From Himantopus leucocephalus (Eukaryota > Chordata > Aves > Charadriiformes > Recurvirostridae): 64,000 nucleotides of DNA. A program made the translations under genes and the position numbers. Under the pieces are notes generated by a model, which ran no database searches, was not told the origin of the DNA, and saw only the letters and a program-made list of their open reading frames with translations. Positions 12,517 to 26,028 of the stretch are shown here, piece after piece (the first letter of the stretch is position 1; the number at the start of each line of letters is the position of its first letter). Location of the stretch: NCBI GenBank assembly GCA_003993805.1, contig RSEF01000005.1, positions 39,011,095-39,075,094 of the forward strand, written 5' to 3'.

Positions 12517-15126
12517 AACTCAAACCCAAAGGTACTATGGAAAGGTGGGGTTCACTACGTTGCATCACCTATGGTGATTCATGCTGAATCACCTGGTGAG
12601 TATTGAAAGGGCATGGTAAAGACTAAGAAAACCGCAGGATCAGTTTACATGGGATACTAGCTTTAAAAGTCATAAATCAGAGAACACACAGACTTCTTAA
12701 GTGCTGGATTAAAACCTTTAACATCAAATCTTATCATAGTTTTGAAATATTTGACTGCGCAGTCAGAGAACCTCTTTTTTAAAGAATCCTGTCATTTCTT
12801 TCCTCCTCATAAGCACTGCCAGTTTCCCAATGCTCTTTTGACAGTATAATCAGTCAATTCAATCAGAGAAATTCTATAGTACAATGGTAATTTTCTCTCA
12901 CTTTTTTTTTCCTCCCTTTACACTGTCAATTCAAACCACCTGCTGTAAGCATTGATGTGGAACGGCTTAGTATTAGCTCTGAAATTAGTACCAGTCCCCA
13001 GTTAAATACCTGGCACATTCAGTGTGGGACAGACACTTTTAATGGCACATAAACCCATCAGATGCAATCGGTGCGTTACTTGAGCAAGTCTCTTTCCAAG
13101 CCATTCAGAGAGCACCTTGCTGGTACCACTGCACTAGACTGAAAAATCAGCCTGACAGGAATGATTTGAGGAAGGAGGAGGAAAGCAAAAATAACCACAG
13201 AACTTATGTCTTAAAGAGAGAATTTCTATGAATATTCTATTAAATATATTAGGTCGCTTCCTATAACAACTTTTTATTTATTCAAATACGCAAGTGATTG
13301 CCTTAAAAATACGTTTTAAGGTACAAAGCATACAAAACGAATTGTGCACTGTTTTCAATTAGCACAACCAAATACAATTCACAACACTATATACAATTTC
13401 CTTTCTTCTCTAAATCCTAACACTGGGCTTCAACTATATGTACTAACTTCCATCACTTAAGCATACAAAAAAAGGGCTATTAAATCCAATATCTTACAAA
13501 TCCATCAGTTCTCCTGGCCTATTTAGCTCAGCAGGTAGGTCTGTGTGCATGAGTCAGTCAGCAATGATGAAAGGCATTTACTATAGACTCCTCACAGGGT
13601 CGTCAATGGACAACCTGTACTAGATTTATGCTTTAAATAATAAATGAACTAAACACCTTGAAGTAATTGGCTGTGTGAAGCCTCACACTAGGCCAGATAG
13701 CTTGTCTGTACAAAGTAAAATAAGATTAAATAATAAATGAACGGTGCAGAGGTTTTCTAACCAAACTAATTCGACACGATTTTTTTAAGTGCAAGTTGTT
13801 CATGAGTTGAGATGCTTTTGTGATTTCATGCTGGTGTCATGGGGCCAGTCTCTTTCTTTGTCAACAGTAACTATTTCAGAGATCTGTGTTCTTTTTGGTT
13901 ATGATGTTAGGAACCCGGTGCTCTCCTTCCCTGTGCAAGATAATGCAAGCAGTCTACGCAATAACGTAACCATGTCAGGAGTTCATCAAATGCTCATTCT
14001 CCATTTCAATTTTGTAAAGAATGAACACATCAAGATTTTTACCCACACAGGTGGGGAAAGTTGGAGCAAACTTCAAGAAAATTGGCATCAATTCATTAAT
14101 TCATTCACAAATAAAATGTGTAAACCCTTCACTGATGGGATTATACTGATTACACAGTCATAGGATTTACCCACAATCGTTATCATGTAGAGATTCACAT
14201 TCAACATTTTCCTTAATGCTGGCAAGGGTTTTCAAAACATCTTCCAGCTGCAAACTAACATTCTAGCTGACAGCCTTGTGCAGAAATTCTCCCTCTTAAA
14301 TATGATGCTGCAGGCCATCTCACTCCCAGTTCACAATCACATAAATCCCTGTTAAAGCTACAGCTTTATTATCCATCTAAGTAGCAGTGTAAAATATTTA
14401 AATTAGTTTGCAAAGCCTCTTTTAATACAATCAAGCAGTCTAAACCAAGAGACCAATGAGACCAGTGGGTCACAGGCAGTCCACAGCAGATTTGTTTTCT
14501 AAAACAAAGCAAATTCATTTCATTTTTTTGCTAGACGCAAAGCTCGTTACAAAACCCGCAGATACTAGGCATTCCAGGGAGAAAAAAATAGCTTGAAAGG
14601 AAGAAAGCGGGAATATATTTAAAGGGTTTATAGGCCAGTTCTCAGCTGGTGTAAAGTGCCTTAGCTCTAGTAATCTAAATAGACTTTCCTAGATTTACAG
14701 AAAACAAAGGTCTTGCCCTTTATCTTTAGGGAAGCTACCTTCCCTAAAAGAGGTACAAGGCACAATTTGTCAAAACATTTCATATTTCTGGTTTAAACTT
14801 TTGTCATGTCTCTGAAATACCTGAGTCTTAAGACTTACTTATGGCTCCTCTACTTTAAATGTACGAAAGCGGCTTCTTTTAAGAACACTGAATTAGAGGC
14901 GTGCTCCTGCAGTTCTGGAAGGCTCGCGGCCTCCCTCACTCCACGTTTTCTGTATGAGGTTGATTGACATATGCCTCCTGCAACACCTATACATTGTAAA
15001 GCAGCAGCTCCAAGGGTTTCATTCACAACCCACCTCCGGGCTCAGCACCCTGCCATTTGGGAGCTACTGCTCTAGAGGGGAACAGAAGTAATCTAGAAGT
15101 AATTCTACCACAATGATATGAATAGC

Positions 15127-15167
15127 AAAAAGACAAGGGGGAAAAAAAAAGGAAAGGGAAAAAAAAT
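15127..15167. repeat. Purine-rich low-complexity tract
   Basis: The tract is almost entirely A and G on the plus strand (AAGACAAGGGGGAAAAAAAAA followed by GGAAAGGGAAAAAAAATG). It is simple sequence only. Confidence 0.7.
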
Positions 15168-15468
15168 GTGTCAAATGTTTAAATAAGGAATAGAAAACTT
15201 AATAAATAAATAAAATCAAGTGTTTCAAAGAACTGTAATGAAATGCTAAGGCTACCCCTTTAAAACACACAAGCAGCATTTATGCAGCCGATAATCTAAA
15301 GTCCCTGTGACCTTGGCAGCCTTACAGGGGTAATCTTCACGTAAGATGAATTATTCTTGAACAATTGCTCTAATGTATTAGGCACAAGCATACTGTCCTT
15401 CAATATTAGGCATGCTTGTCTTTCCACATCCTTATTTCTAAACAAACGTATTTATTAAGGACAAAGCA

Positions 15469-15493
15469 GGGGCTGAGGCGGGGGGCTGGGGGG
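15469..15493 (+). repeat. G-cluster with quadruplex potential
   Basis: On the plus strand there are runs of 4, 2, 6 and 6 G's within 25 bp, followed by GTGTGTG and a GA-rich stretch to about 15530. Two 6-G runs plus a 4-G run could in principle fold as a G-quadruplex with a split run or a bulge. No gene or promoter is visible nearby. Confidence 0.45.
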
Positions 15494-18400
15494 TTGTGTG
15501 TGAAGAGACAGAGAAAGAGAGATAAATAAAAGATTACATACTATGTAAATATGCACCACAATACCACAGCACACAAATTTATTATAGTCCATAGAGCTGA
15601 AATTGTCAGAATAGACTTTCTTAAAGATTTCAGAGCACAGTATAACTCTCAGTGAGCCCTGCTCATAGAAGATTTAATCCAAGCTTCTGAGAAAAAACTT
15701 TCAGGGAAATCAGTAGGTAAAGAATGAACAAGTCAAGCTTGTTAGTGACTCAGATGTATCCCACAAACACACTAACTGACACCCCAGTGATTATAAAGGA
15801 AACGCTGTCACATTCTTTAAGAGGACCAGTGCTTTGCCATCCATCTTCCTGTATTGGGTTCATTCATACAGTGGTCTCATACCTGCCAAGAGAGTAACAA
15901 TTTGGGCCAGAGATCAGTAAAGACAGAGTCAAGCATTCTCCACGATGTGAAGAGGAAGCCAAGCAAGTCTGTAAGAAAGATTATGATCACGTCTGATAGC
16001 AGAGACCTGTGCTCAGAAGTACATATCTTTTAGGTTGGTGTCCGTCCCCCCCCCCAAACTTAAGTCCTTCCTAACCCTCTTTCTTAGATTTAGAGATCAA
16101 AGCACTTTGAAGAGGACCCATATCTCTACGAAGAAGACCTAGACCATGACACATCATTACTGGGACAAGCGGAACTACCTATATATCTGTTTAAACAAAT
16201 TAACCAGAGGACTTTCCATGTAAAATTCTTTGCAAGCATTAATTAATTACCAGATATGTGCCACAGGACTGAGGCATAAAAAGCTGGAAATTTGGAAGAC
16301 ACCTAGGATGAGAACTACATTCTTTCAGCTCCATGTAACTTTTGAAAACTTCTAAACAACAGAGACTGTTCAATTCCCACAGGGTCCCCAGGCCTCTACA
16401 ATTCTGCTTCTGTTCATGCCTGAAACATCCTCACTCTTGCCCAAGCAAGGTAAGGGCACAATCATTATGGAGCTACCTGACACCTATTTCCAGTAACATG
16501 CTCTGATGTGTCCTCAGATCCTGCCTAAATCACTTCTCTGTGGCTAGGTTTTGCACAAAATACCACTGCAGTTATGACTTTATTCAAAACCAGAAGCTAG
16601 AAGAACACGTGCTTCTAGTCACACAGCCGCTTAATGGTTAGACTAGTCACAAAAAATAGAGATAGCATGTTCAATTTCCTCCCCTGCCCATGGGATCAAA
16701 CCTTAGGGGCCTGCACTAACCATCAGCATCACCCCTTTCAGAGCAGGTGGGCACTCTTAACCCCTCCTGCACTCTGTATGAAAGAATCATCATTAATTGG
16801 GCCAGAGAGAAAGAACGTGTAGACACGGACAGCCTCCCTAACTGGTGACCAGGGCATATGCTTGGAACGCAGGCATGGGGACTGTGATTCCGTCCTAGTC
16901 AATGATTAAATTAGTAGCTGGTATGCAACAAGAAATACACTGAAAAAGCAACCTATAGTATGAACTTGCAACCTCCAAAAGCTACTAGGAGATTATTTTT
17001 ATTATTTTTTTTTCTGCATTTGGATTCCCTTGGCCTTTTAAAACATGTACCTAGACACATGAATTGCTAGGCAGGGAAACCCAGCTTTCCTAGTGCCACA
17101 GGCTAGACACCAGTTTCAGGGTACTTGCACAGACCTGTCTCCAGGCCACATGGTAGAACCCCTCTTGTGAGGTGAAACCTCACAGACTTAATGCTTGATC
17201 TTGAACCTGCACACACTTAACAGCTGTTGAACAGTATATACTGCCATTAATGTTTTTCCTTCTTTAGTGTCAGGGAAGAGTAGAAAGAGCCCAAAGCAGA
17301 AAGGGATCTTCACTGGAGCCAAACACAGGAGGGTCTGCTGTTTGACCTGCTCTCTCGTTCATCACAAACATAGCAAATTGATCATTCCAATTGATTTGTT
17401 GGCTCTTAAATTCATTGGTCAATGAAAACTGGATAGATACACCTAAGGTCAGAATTTGCCCCTTGCACTTTAAAATGTTGCCGAGTGTTTGCTATATAAT
17501 ATTGACGGTTGGTCCACAACATTGTATTGGCCAATGATGTTCAAAAACTATTATCTCTGTGGGAAGCAGTGACAATACATGGGAGGAAGCATCACCATTT
17601 TACACTTCTTTCCCATAACCACTTTTCTTTACGTTGGTACATTTGTCATATTAAAATACAACACACCTATCAAACCAGTGCCAGAGGTCTGCACAAATGA
17701 ATAGTCATACGCTCTTGTCATTAATAAACAACATTGGAATTCTAGGAGCTCTGGTATGTGTACAAGACGCACTATATTTGAAGTACTATGCATGTCATGT
17801 TATCCCTCAGTGATTCATAGACCACGTGGAAGAGAGACAGGTTTTGCAAATCGTGCTATTGAAAAAGAATATGTGATGAATTCTATATTTATACTACTAA
17901 AGGGAAATTTGCAATCATGATACAGCAATGCTAGAAGAAAGGGGTATATGTGTGATATATTGGCCAGCCTTGACTGTGACTGTTCCTGCAGTGTAAGAAT
18001 TTCTTTATCCAAGGACAACTACTTTCACCTTCCCATCTGTCCTGTGAATTTTTTAATGTCTGAGACAGGTGGCTTGTTGGAAACCTAAAACCCTGTGGGT
18101 ACAAAATATGATTAAAATCTGATGTTAGGCTCTACGATAAAGAAGAGCTCCATGTTTAGTTGAGAGTTTGTAACTAACCTGCAAAAATATGTCAAAGGTA
18201 ATTTGAACTCTACATAACCAAAATCTTTTTAATTCGAGTTCAGCATATGCTATATCAAAACTTTGCTTGAAATCATTTCCCCATAGATCAAATACGTATC
18301 TTGATAAGTATAGATACCGCTTTCTTTTAGAAAAATCTTTAAAGGAATATTTTAATTAATGCTTCATTCCTAAATATAGCATTAACAACAATAACATGAA

Positions 18401-19764
18401 AGATTAATATGTTGAACTCTTTATCTAATAACTTACAGAGCACACAATTAATGCATCATAATACATTCTTAACAATTATTAAAACAAATATCTGAAAACT
18501 TCTGAAGGCATATCAAGAATTCAAAGGCTGCTGGGTATGTAATCGTGCCCCTTTTTGGAGAAGGGGATGGTGATTTAAATGGGTCTTTTATACTTTCAAT
18601 TATTCCCCAGCAAAAAAGAGCAAGAAGCCTAATTGAAATCTATTTAGAGGAAATTCAGTATCTATGCAGAGTTTAAAAGTTTGGCATAGAATACTAAGTG
18701 CTGATTTCTGCAGATAATTAAAATTTAAAATGTTAAATGATTTATCTTGTTGTAAATAATTAAGGGGATTTTAAAAAGGCAAGCAAGAAAATGCAGTATG
18801 TGACTATATTGTGTATTGCCAATCTGCATTTATCAGAAATGGTACATATTATATATGAACTAGGGTTTTCTGTCTGTTTCTCATAATGATGTAGTATAAG
18901 GTGAAATTAAAAAAATATTCTAAAGAATTCCAACAGATTTAAATATATTCAGTGAAACTCAACTAAAGTTGATTTACATTCTGGTCTAATAGGTTATAAA
19001 ACACATGAAAAAATGTCCTGCGAGGCAAACTTGATAGTTGCCTTTCTAGTGACATCCAAAGACATTTAAACCTAACCACGAAATATCATTCCAGTGTACC
19101 CTTAAACTTACACACTTGCAAAAGAGTTGGTAACGTCCAGAGTGTGATTCTCAGGCTAACGACATTCACCAATTGTACAGATGTGTAACTTCTCTGACTT
19201 CTGTGAGCTATTTCTGATATGCACTAGAGCAAAGAAGATCAAACACAACAAAGTAATATGGGCATTACCACAGATGTGGGAAAATATTTAGGGCCCTATT
19301 CAAAGCTAAGGCCTGTACTTCTATCTGGCTTTTCACCTAATTTTACAAACAGTTTTGAGAATTAAGTTCTCAAAAAGGGAACTATCGAAATTCATTAATT
19401 GTTTGCAAAGGGTTTTAGATGCTAAGTGATCTGGGGGTAGTTTACTTTGTTTAACTAGTGATGCAGGTAATTTCACGGGCCCCAGCAATGGAAGGGCTGG
19501 CTGGAAGAGCTACAAGGAACATCCCATCTTCTCTCCCTCTCCCACCATCTACTACCATGGCCTGCAAAACATGTATTCCAGATTTTCTGATGTGTGATGA
19601 TCATATAAAGGCTATATCCTCCCTTGATCCACACAGAAAACTTTTTATTTGTTCATTATGATTAATTTCATAACATTAATTTGAAATTTAATATCTGTAC
19701 CGTTTCCCACTTTTCCTTACCACATAATTTACCTGTAATTTCTTATGTGATTATTTTTGAACTA

Positions 19765-19895
19765 AAGTCCAGCCAGGCTGGATGGGGCTTCGAGCAACCT
19801 GGTCTAGTGGGAGCTGTCCCTGCCTATGGCAGAGGGGCTGGAACTCAACGATCTTCAGGGTCCCTTCCAACCTAAACCATTCTATGATTCTATGA
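19765..19895 (+). mobile_element. CR1 LINE 3' end, strongly 5' truncated
   Basis: This roughly 130-bp segment carries the highly recognisable avian CR1 3' terminus. It begins CCAGCCAGGCTGGATGGGGC, continues through a GGAACTCAACGATCTTCAGG-like block and CCCTTCCAACC, and ends in ATTCTATGATTCTATGA, the octamer-type tail used by CR1 instead of poly-A. It covers only the 3' untranslated end, so no protein is encoded. Its close fit to the canonical tail suggests it is younger than the copy at the left edge. I see no convincing target-site duplication. Confidence 0.93.
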
Positions 19896-22647
19896 AAGTT
19901 CTGTTCAAATGTTGGAGCTCATTCCTTGAGCAACATGTGCAAGATTGCACGATCATGCTATTCCTTATTTAATGATAATAAAAGTATCCTAAGTTATGCA
20001 CCAAAACCCACATACCCTGTTTCTGCTCTTATATTAATATATGGTAACTGTTCATTTACACCGCATGGCTGAAATAGTATAATTTGGGTCCATATACAGG
20101 CAAAGGTTCCAGTGAAAGGGCAGAATTCTTAAATAGCAAAACTAGTTGATTTTTTTTCCTTGGAGCTGAAAAGATTAGAAAGTATGTCTGGCTCAACTGA
20201 ATGTAACATAAAATAGTTCTGTGAAAATGAGAAAGGAGTACCCAGATCTAAGATGCAACGCAGATTCAGAGAACATTAACCAGAATGCTTTTTATTCTCT
20301 CCTCTTTGTTATTAATAACGTATTTATAATAATAGTACGGTTGGTATCACTATTCTCCAAGAATCAAAATCAAATGCAAAAATCAATTCCTTGCACAGGC
20401 GTGCAAGGAATAACAATGTTATTTCCTCACCCTGAAAAACATGCCAATTATTCATGTAGAAATCTAGAATCATGGGCAAGAGCAGTAAAGAAGTCAGGTG
20501 ATAAGAGAGAACAGGTGATACAGAGAGGATATTACTGATGGCTAGCAAATAATCATTCCCTGCAAAGAAGTTACAGAACACCCCCATATAAGATCTTATA
20601 TAAATAATCTTAAGCCATACCAAGAACTTAAAAAAATGAGTGAAGTGAATGTATCATTAGGGAGGGGGAAATAAACCCAGAATAGGCATAAACTGTCACA
20701 TATTCAAAGCCTTAAATACATCCAGCAACAAAAAGCTCCGTCTGAGATTGCTTGAACAGTAAGTCCTTCCAGATAGGCAATGGCACATGGGATAAGTTCC
20801 GGGAAATATAGAACACCTGCAATTCCCTTCATCTTCAATATACAGCATAACTCAAAGTGAGAGCTGCAGGTGTTCAATTCCACTTGGTGTTAGTCTCTGA
20901 GCATCGAGTATGCACTAAGAAAGGCAAGAAAAAATGTAAAGGAATCAAAATGTTTGGGACTTTATATTGCTATTCACATTTCACTTTGTTACAGGAAATC
21001 TAAGACTGGGAATGTATTATTTATTCAGAGGCTAAAAGCAAACAAGCTTATTTATGTCACAGAAACCGTATTACATAACTTTTTTTAAACCACCACACAA
21101 CTGCAGTTTTGAAGGAATCAAAGAATACCTCCTAAAGTTTCAAAGGCCACTATACCTTCCTGCCAAGCTCTGCCCAAGAGAGCCCTATTATGTGAACCCT
21201 TCTTTCTCACAAGTTTAATTCACTCAGGATATAAAAAGGATAGAATGAAATCCTTAGTCTTCTGCAGCACCACACAAACTATGTCTGCAAACGCACTCCC
21301 TCTACCTTAGTTGAAAAATTATACTATGCTATAATGTACCCATCACGTCATCTCTACATAAGAAGCATGACTATATTTCACTGAGAACCTATAACCCACA
21401 CCTCCTTTTTGTCTGCATTAGTTTAATCTATTTTAAAAAATATATTTTAGTGTTATTTGCTATTCATTAAAGAAAAAATAACATTTCCAAAATATTCTGG
21501 ATGCTATATATTTAAGTTAGAACATGCAGTGGAATTTGTAGTTGTCAGGTAGAGTACCAATGGAATGGGCTTAGATGCATGCAGTCGTGAAAGTACTCCA
21601 GTGACATGCAAAACATAGCAAAAAAACACATGAGAACTTGCTTATTTTCTTAGCATACAGGCATCGTGCTGCTTGGCTGTTCTCCATATCTCCCAGAGCA
21701 TGTCAGCATTAAACACCCGGAGATGGCTAGCTTGCTGAGCGGGTTTACAGCAGGTCACTTTTGGAATTTCAGGCTGCATTTGGCCTTAGTCAATAGCTTT
21801 TTCTATTTCCTTCATCAAGTTCAAAACCCAGCTGCTCCTAACGGCTTTTAAAGGTGTCTCGCTCTCCTTAGTGCTTTTGTCCCGTGCTCCGCTCGGCTTC
21901 CCTGGACCTCCTTCTCATTCCTCAGCACTGGCAAACCAGGAAATGAAAAAAATATGCTATCAGGAAAGAGACAGGTTTTAATTCCTGCTGGGTGCTTGGT
22001 GCCTGTAAGACTGCTCAGAAGATTTCCTGGATTTGCGAATTACATTCTGACTTATTTTTGTAAGCCAAGTAAAAATAAGACTGAAATCTGAAGTGGAAGT
22101 TGCGCCCTGAAGGACACAGGAATTCAGTGAGTGCCTACAATGCGAATGACAACATTTGTGGGAGAAGCAGAGAGATTAACACCTCAAAAAGAAACACACT
22201 CTGAATTAAGGACAAGGCAGCCAAAATGCAAGAGCAGAGGAAGAGACTCTTCCCCTGAAAGAAATGTCCCGGCAACCATCCATCCATAGGGTGGTCCACG
22301 AGTTCAGAGGATGGTCAGAGACGCTTTAGACAATGTCCGCTACTGTTCTTGCTCTGGCAGCACTGTGTGGAGCAGAATACTGCCAAAAAGACAAAACTAC
22401 ACTTTCCAAGCTTCCTTTCTTTTTTGTGCTGCCCAGATCACGTATTACCGAGAGCATGTACTGTTCTTTGTTGCTGCCTGCATGTGTATAAGTCATTTGC
22501 TAACATCTGAATAAAGTATTAGCATCTAAAAACTCTTAACTGTTTTCCTTTAATTTCAATAGGCACTTGTGCTCTGATAGGCCTCATCTATTTGATTGCT
22601 GTCCAATAATACTACAATGAATGAAAATGAAGTATGTGGTCAAAGAA
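19896..22647. other. AT-rich non-coding stretch
   Basis: No gene supported. It contains the perfect hairpin at 20386-20411, annotated separately. A pyrimidine-rich sequence ending TAGCATACAG precedes 21661, but the following open frame (21666-21851, 61 codons) resembles nothing known and has no clear donor. Confidence 0.55.
20386..20411. repeat. Perfect inverted repeat (11-bp arms, 4-nt loop)
   Basis: ATTCCTTGCAC, loop AGGC, then GTGCAAGGAAT. Every base in the arms pairs. It could form a short hairpin in RNA or a cruciform in DNA, or serve as a dimeric factor site. It is too short for a microRNA precursor and has no poly-T downstream that would suggest a Pol III terminator. Confidence 0.8.
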
Positions 22648-22784
22648 AAATAAAGGTGTGAAGAGTGGGGAAGATATTTTCTCCAAGACATTATATGGGC
22701 TAGGTGATCAAGTTGNAAATAAAGGTGTGAAGAGTGGTGAAGATATTTTCTCCAAGACATTATATGGGCTAGGTGATCAGGTTG
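22648..22784. repeat. 68-bp direct duplication around a single N (assembly join)
   Basis: Positions 22648-22715 and 22717-22784 are the same 68-bp sequence with two substitutions, separated by one N at 22716. The single-N junction between near-identical ends is the signature of two contig ends that overlap but were not merged. One copy is probably artificial. A 75-codon plus-strand frame (22634-22861) spans it and is not a gene. Confidence 0.85.
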
Positions 22785-25700
22785 GCATTTTGGTGGTTTT
22801 GTTTGGTTGGTGTTTCAACCGCGTTACAAATGTATTCCTGAAAACTTATCACATGGCTTAGGAAATCGGGATGGGGGGAGAAGCCTGTAGGGAAATTTCT
22901 AGGTTGAAGTTTTCGGTGTGCAAAACTAAAGCATCATACAAACACCTACTTGGGCAAGGGCAGAAAAGCTAAAAGAAATCTACTGGAAAAAGCCATAGTT
23001 TCAGAAGGGAAGATGAAGCCTTGTGAATGAGCTGCAAAAGGTCAGTTCTCTGACATGGCACATCCAACAGCACTGACAATGAGATCAACCCCTTTCTCTA
23101 AAGCCATTCCTTTAAAGTACCAGAATGCTTGTTTACATTCTACCTGCACTTTGAACAGCCAAACAACAAAAGAATCAGTGCCACCTTTTTTTGATTAAAA
23201 AAAAAAAATATGACTGGGATTCCCCAAGTGGTCACTTATTGCAAAAATAAACTGAGAACAACTTCATTTTATAGAACTACTACGTTAAGTTTATTTTGCA
23301 TATGCAAGACACACAAAGCTTTCTGCAATAATTTCATATTCCAAACCTGCCCTAAATATCCATAACTTGAAGTGGATGAGTTTATATGAACTATACATGT
23401 TGTTTTAATTGGCAGAAACATTGCATTCAGTTGGCTGACAAAGGGCTGCTAATACCTCTCATGTTGCAGTATTTTATTTGTAATCCACAAGGGAAAAAGT
23501 AAGAAATTAACCTGTTAGAAGCTCGGGTAAAAGGAAAATACTATGCTGATAAAACTTTTTACATTAAGACATGTTTTTATGCACTAATGGTGCTTATATA
23601 TACTATAGTACAGTAAGCATTCAGTTAAATTCTTTGAGGGTAATGTTTTCAGTTATTTTGAAGGACCACATACATTTCCATTTAACAATATCTCATGTCC
23701 TCCTCCACTTGCTCGCCTTCTCTAGCGAAAGGATAACGACTGCTATTTATTTTACAAATAACTACTAATTTGTAGAAAAAAATCCTAACCAATCACTACC
23801 ATCCAGCATGGAATTTGATTTCATATTAGCATGTAAAACAAGATGACCATGGAAGTTCCACATAAATATCAGCCAACCAAGTTTAACAGAAGCAGATATA
23901 TCACTGAAAATGCCTCCCTTTTTCTTCTCCGTAATCCTATACGCCTTCCTTTCTTTCCTGAGAAAATAGAAAAACATGTCTTTTCCTATCAAAAATCGAT
24001 ATATTTATAAATACTATATACATTTTTAATATATAGAATTTAACCTTTTTTGGCCTCCCCATAAGCACTGCCAAAAGTTTTAATACTGTGAAAGCCTTCC
24101 TGTAGGTCTGCTTAGGCTAAGACAGAGCTATGCCTTAGCCTCCATCATTGCATAAACCCCCTCATCACTCACCTGGGCACTGCGGAAACTTTTAAACTCT
24201 TTGCTTTGGTAGTAGCTGCAGCTGCAAAGAATCTGTTCCTGCTATACAGTATATCTAAGGCTATTAATAGGTTGTTGATAAAAACAGACACATAACTGGC
24301 AAGAATTGATTATTGTGTTGCCAAATATAGGTACCCTGACAATGCCTAGCACGTAGGCACTAGCGGGTACTGCTGTTGGTAGGATTCATGCTGTGCTACC
24401 CACAAGACAAGCAGCACCCCCTGGGAGGAGGGAGAAGAACCATCTGTTACCTCCCATCTCTCCCACTAAACCTGCCCAGTGACCTGCTCGGTTCTGCTGA
24501 ACTCACAGTTTGTTTACTATGTGATGCATGAAACTGTTCAGGACTTGTTATGGTCTGCTCTATTTATAATACAATATATGCTTATTAGCAAAGATGTCTA
24601 GTGTTCTTACATCTGTCCTTTGCAGTCACCTTGGCACCACAAGACAACTTTCACAGTTACTCACTTATCCTTTCTACCTACCACTCCATCTCTCATTCCT
24701 CTCCAAGTATGGAATACGTAATTTAAAATTGCCATTTGAGTTTCTCACCCACCTAGACAACCTCCGTTTGATTTCTACAATTGCATTCACTATAACTCTC
24801 CTCAGCAGAATCTCTAATCCCTCCACAGCCAGCAGTCTATCTCTATACCTTACTTGCTCTTCAACACTGACCATATTTCTTTTTCCAAAGCTTTCTCTTC
24901 CTTTTCACCCTCTCACTTTTTCCATTACTGCATCATCCTAACTCTTCCTCTAGCTCTCGAATGCTGCTTCAGCGTGTCTTTCTATAAGCTGGCACATGCA
25001 GCTTATAACTAAATCTTGGCCATTCTTCCTATACAAGATTTCCAAGATCCAAACAGCTAGAAGTCTCATCCAGGTTGTCATCATTTTGTGTCTATATTAC
25101 TACAGCCTCCTTTTCTCTCCTCTAAGAAATGGCATCTTACTCTCTTTCTATCCATTTGGAAGGTTGCTACAAAGCTCATTTTTTTTCTTTGACCATGACA
25201 CTCCTCCACTTTGGAGGAGTTAAAATATTTTAACATTAACAATTTAATTTCTAGTATTTAATTTAAACATTCAAACAATATGCTCTTTCTGCTAAGGAAA
25301 GTAAATTGCTCTTAATGAAAGTAAATTGGTCTCTTTATATGAAAATGGAGTATCTGTAACTTTCAACAAACAATTAAAAAATTTTGCTCCTTTCTCCTGC
25401 TGAGATGAAAACTAGATTTTATTTTATTTTTTTCAGTTTTCCCCAACAGTATAACAAGCTGGAGGCAAGATACAGATATTTACTCTAGAACAGCATATAG
25501 TCTATAGCAAGATATATATAAGATCTCATTTCAGGTCCAAGCATCAATTAACCTTAAGTTATATGAACGACACATTCATCATAAAAGAGATTTAGAAAGC
25601 CTCACTCCAGAGCAGCCAACAGCTTGATAATTAAAATACTTCACTAAAGGGAAGATAGCTAAGTTTGGCTTTCCAAATCCAAATAAGCAACCAATTATTG

Positions 25701-26028
25701 GATAGTGGAGGATGCAGTAATCTTGAGGCACTCCTTCCTTTTTGCTCCCTTCTCCTAAATCTAAGAATCTTTTCCTATTAACTGCTTTGTCTTTTGACAA
25801 TGATAATAATTTATTTTTAAAAGTTTTTTTCAAACCAACCGAAAAAAAAATCTTAAGCAGCTCTACTTAAAACTACAATTACCACTTCATTCCACATAGT
25901 AGCATAGAATATATTACAGTCCCCAAATGACTGAGCTACGGTGTATAAAATGTTACTCACTATAAAAGGAAAAAGACAGACAAGCGAATCTTCAGAAGAG
26001 GAGATTTAAGCAAAGAGCATGAGCTTCC
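22785..26028. other. AT-rich non-coding stretch
   Basis: No gene supported. A pyrimidine-rich segment (24590-25220) yields a 115-codon plus-strand frame (24594-24941) rich in Leu, Ser, Thr and Phe, as expected from C/T-rich sequence, with no domain. An A/T-rich block at 23990-24050 and short AAAGTAAATTG duplications near 25300-25330 were noted. Confidence 0.6.

Larger units (their letters stand above)
12517..19764. other. AT-rich non-coding stretch with minor low-complexity islands
   Basis: No gene supported. It contains a tRNA-like A-box sequence at 13524-13535, an isolated 124-codon plus-strand frame at 13789-14163 with no family resemblance, a G/A-rich run at 15127-15167, a G-cluster at 15469-15493 followed by GA-rich sequence, a C10 run at 16046-16055, and a very AT-rich block at about 18230-18960 with many TTAATTA-type cores. 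None of these forms a gene. Confidence 0.6.

Noticed and set aside
13789..14163. 124-codon plus-strand open frame
   Set aside because: Isolated, starts in ordinary sequence, resembles no family, length within chance expectation.
24594..24941. 115-codon Leu/Ser/Thr-rich plus-strand frame suggesting a membrane protein
   Set aside because: Its composition follows directly from a C/T-rich stretch of DNA, and no start context or domain supports it.
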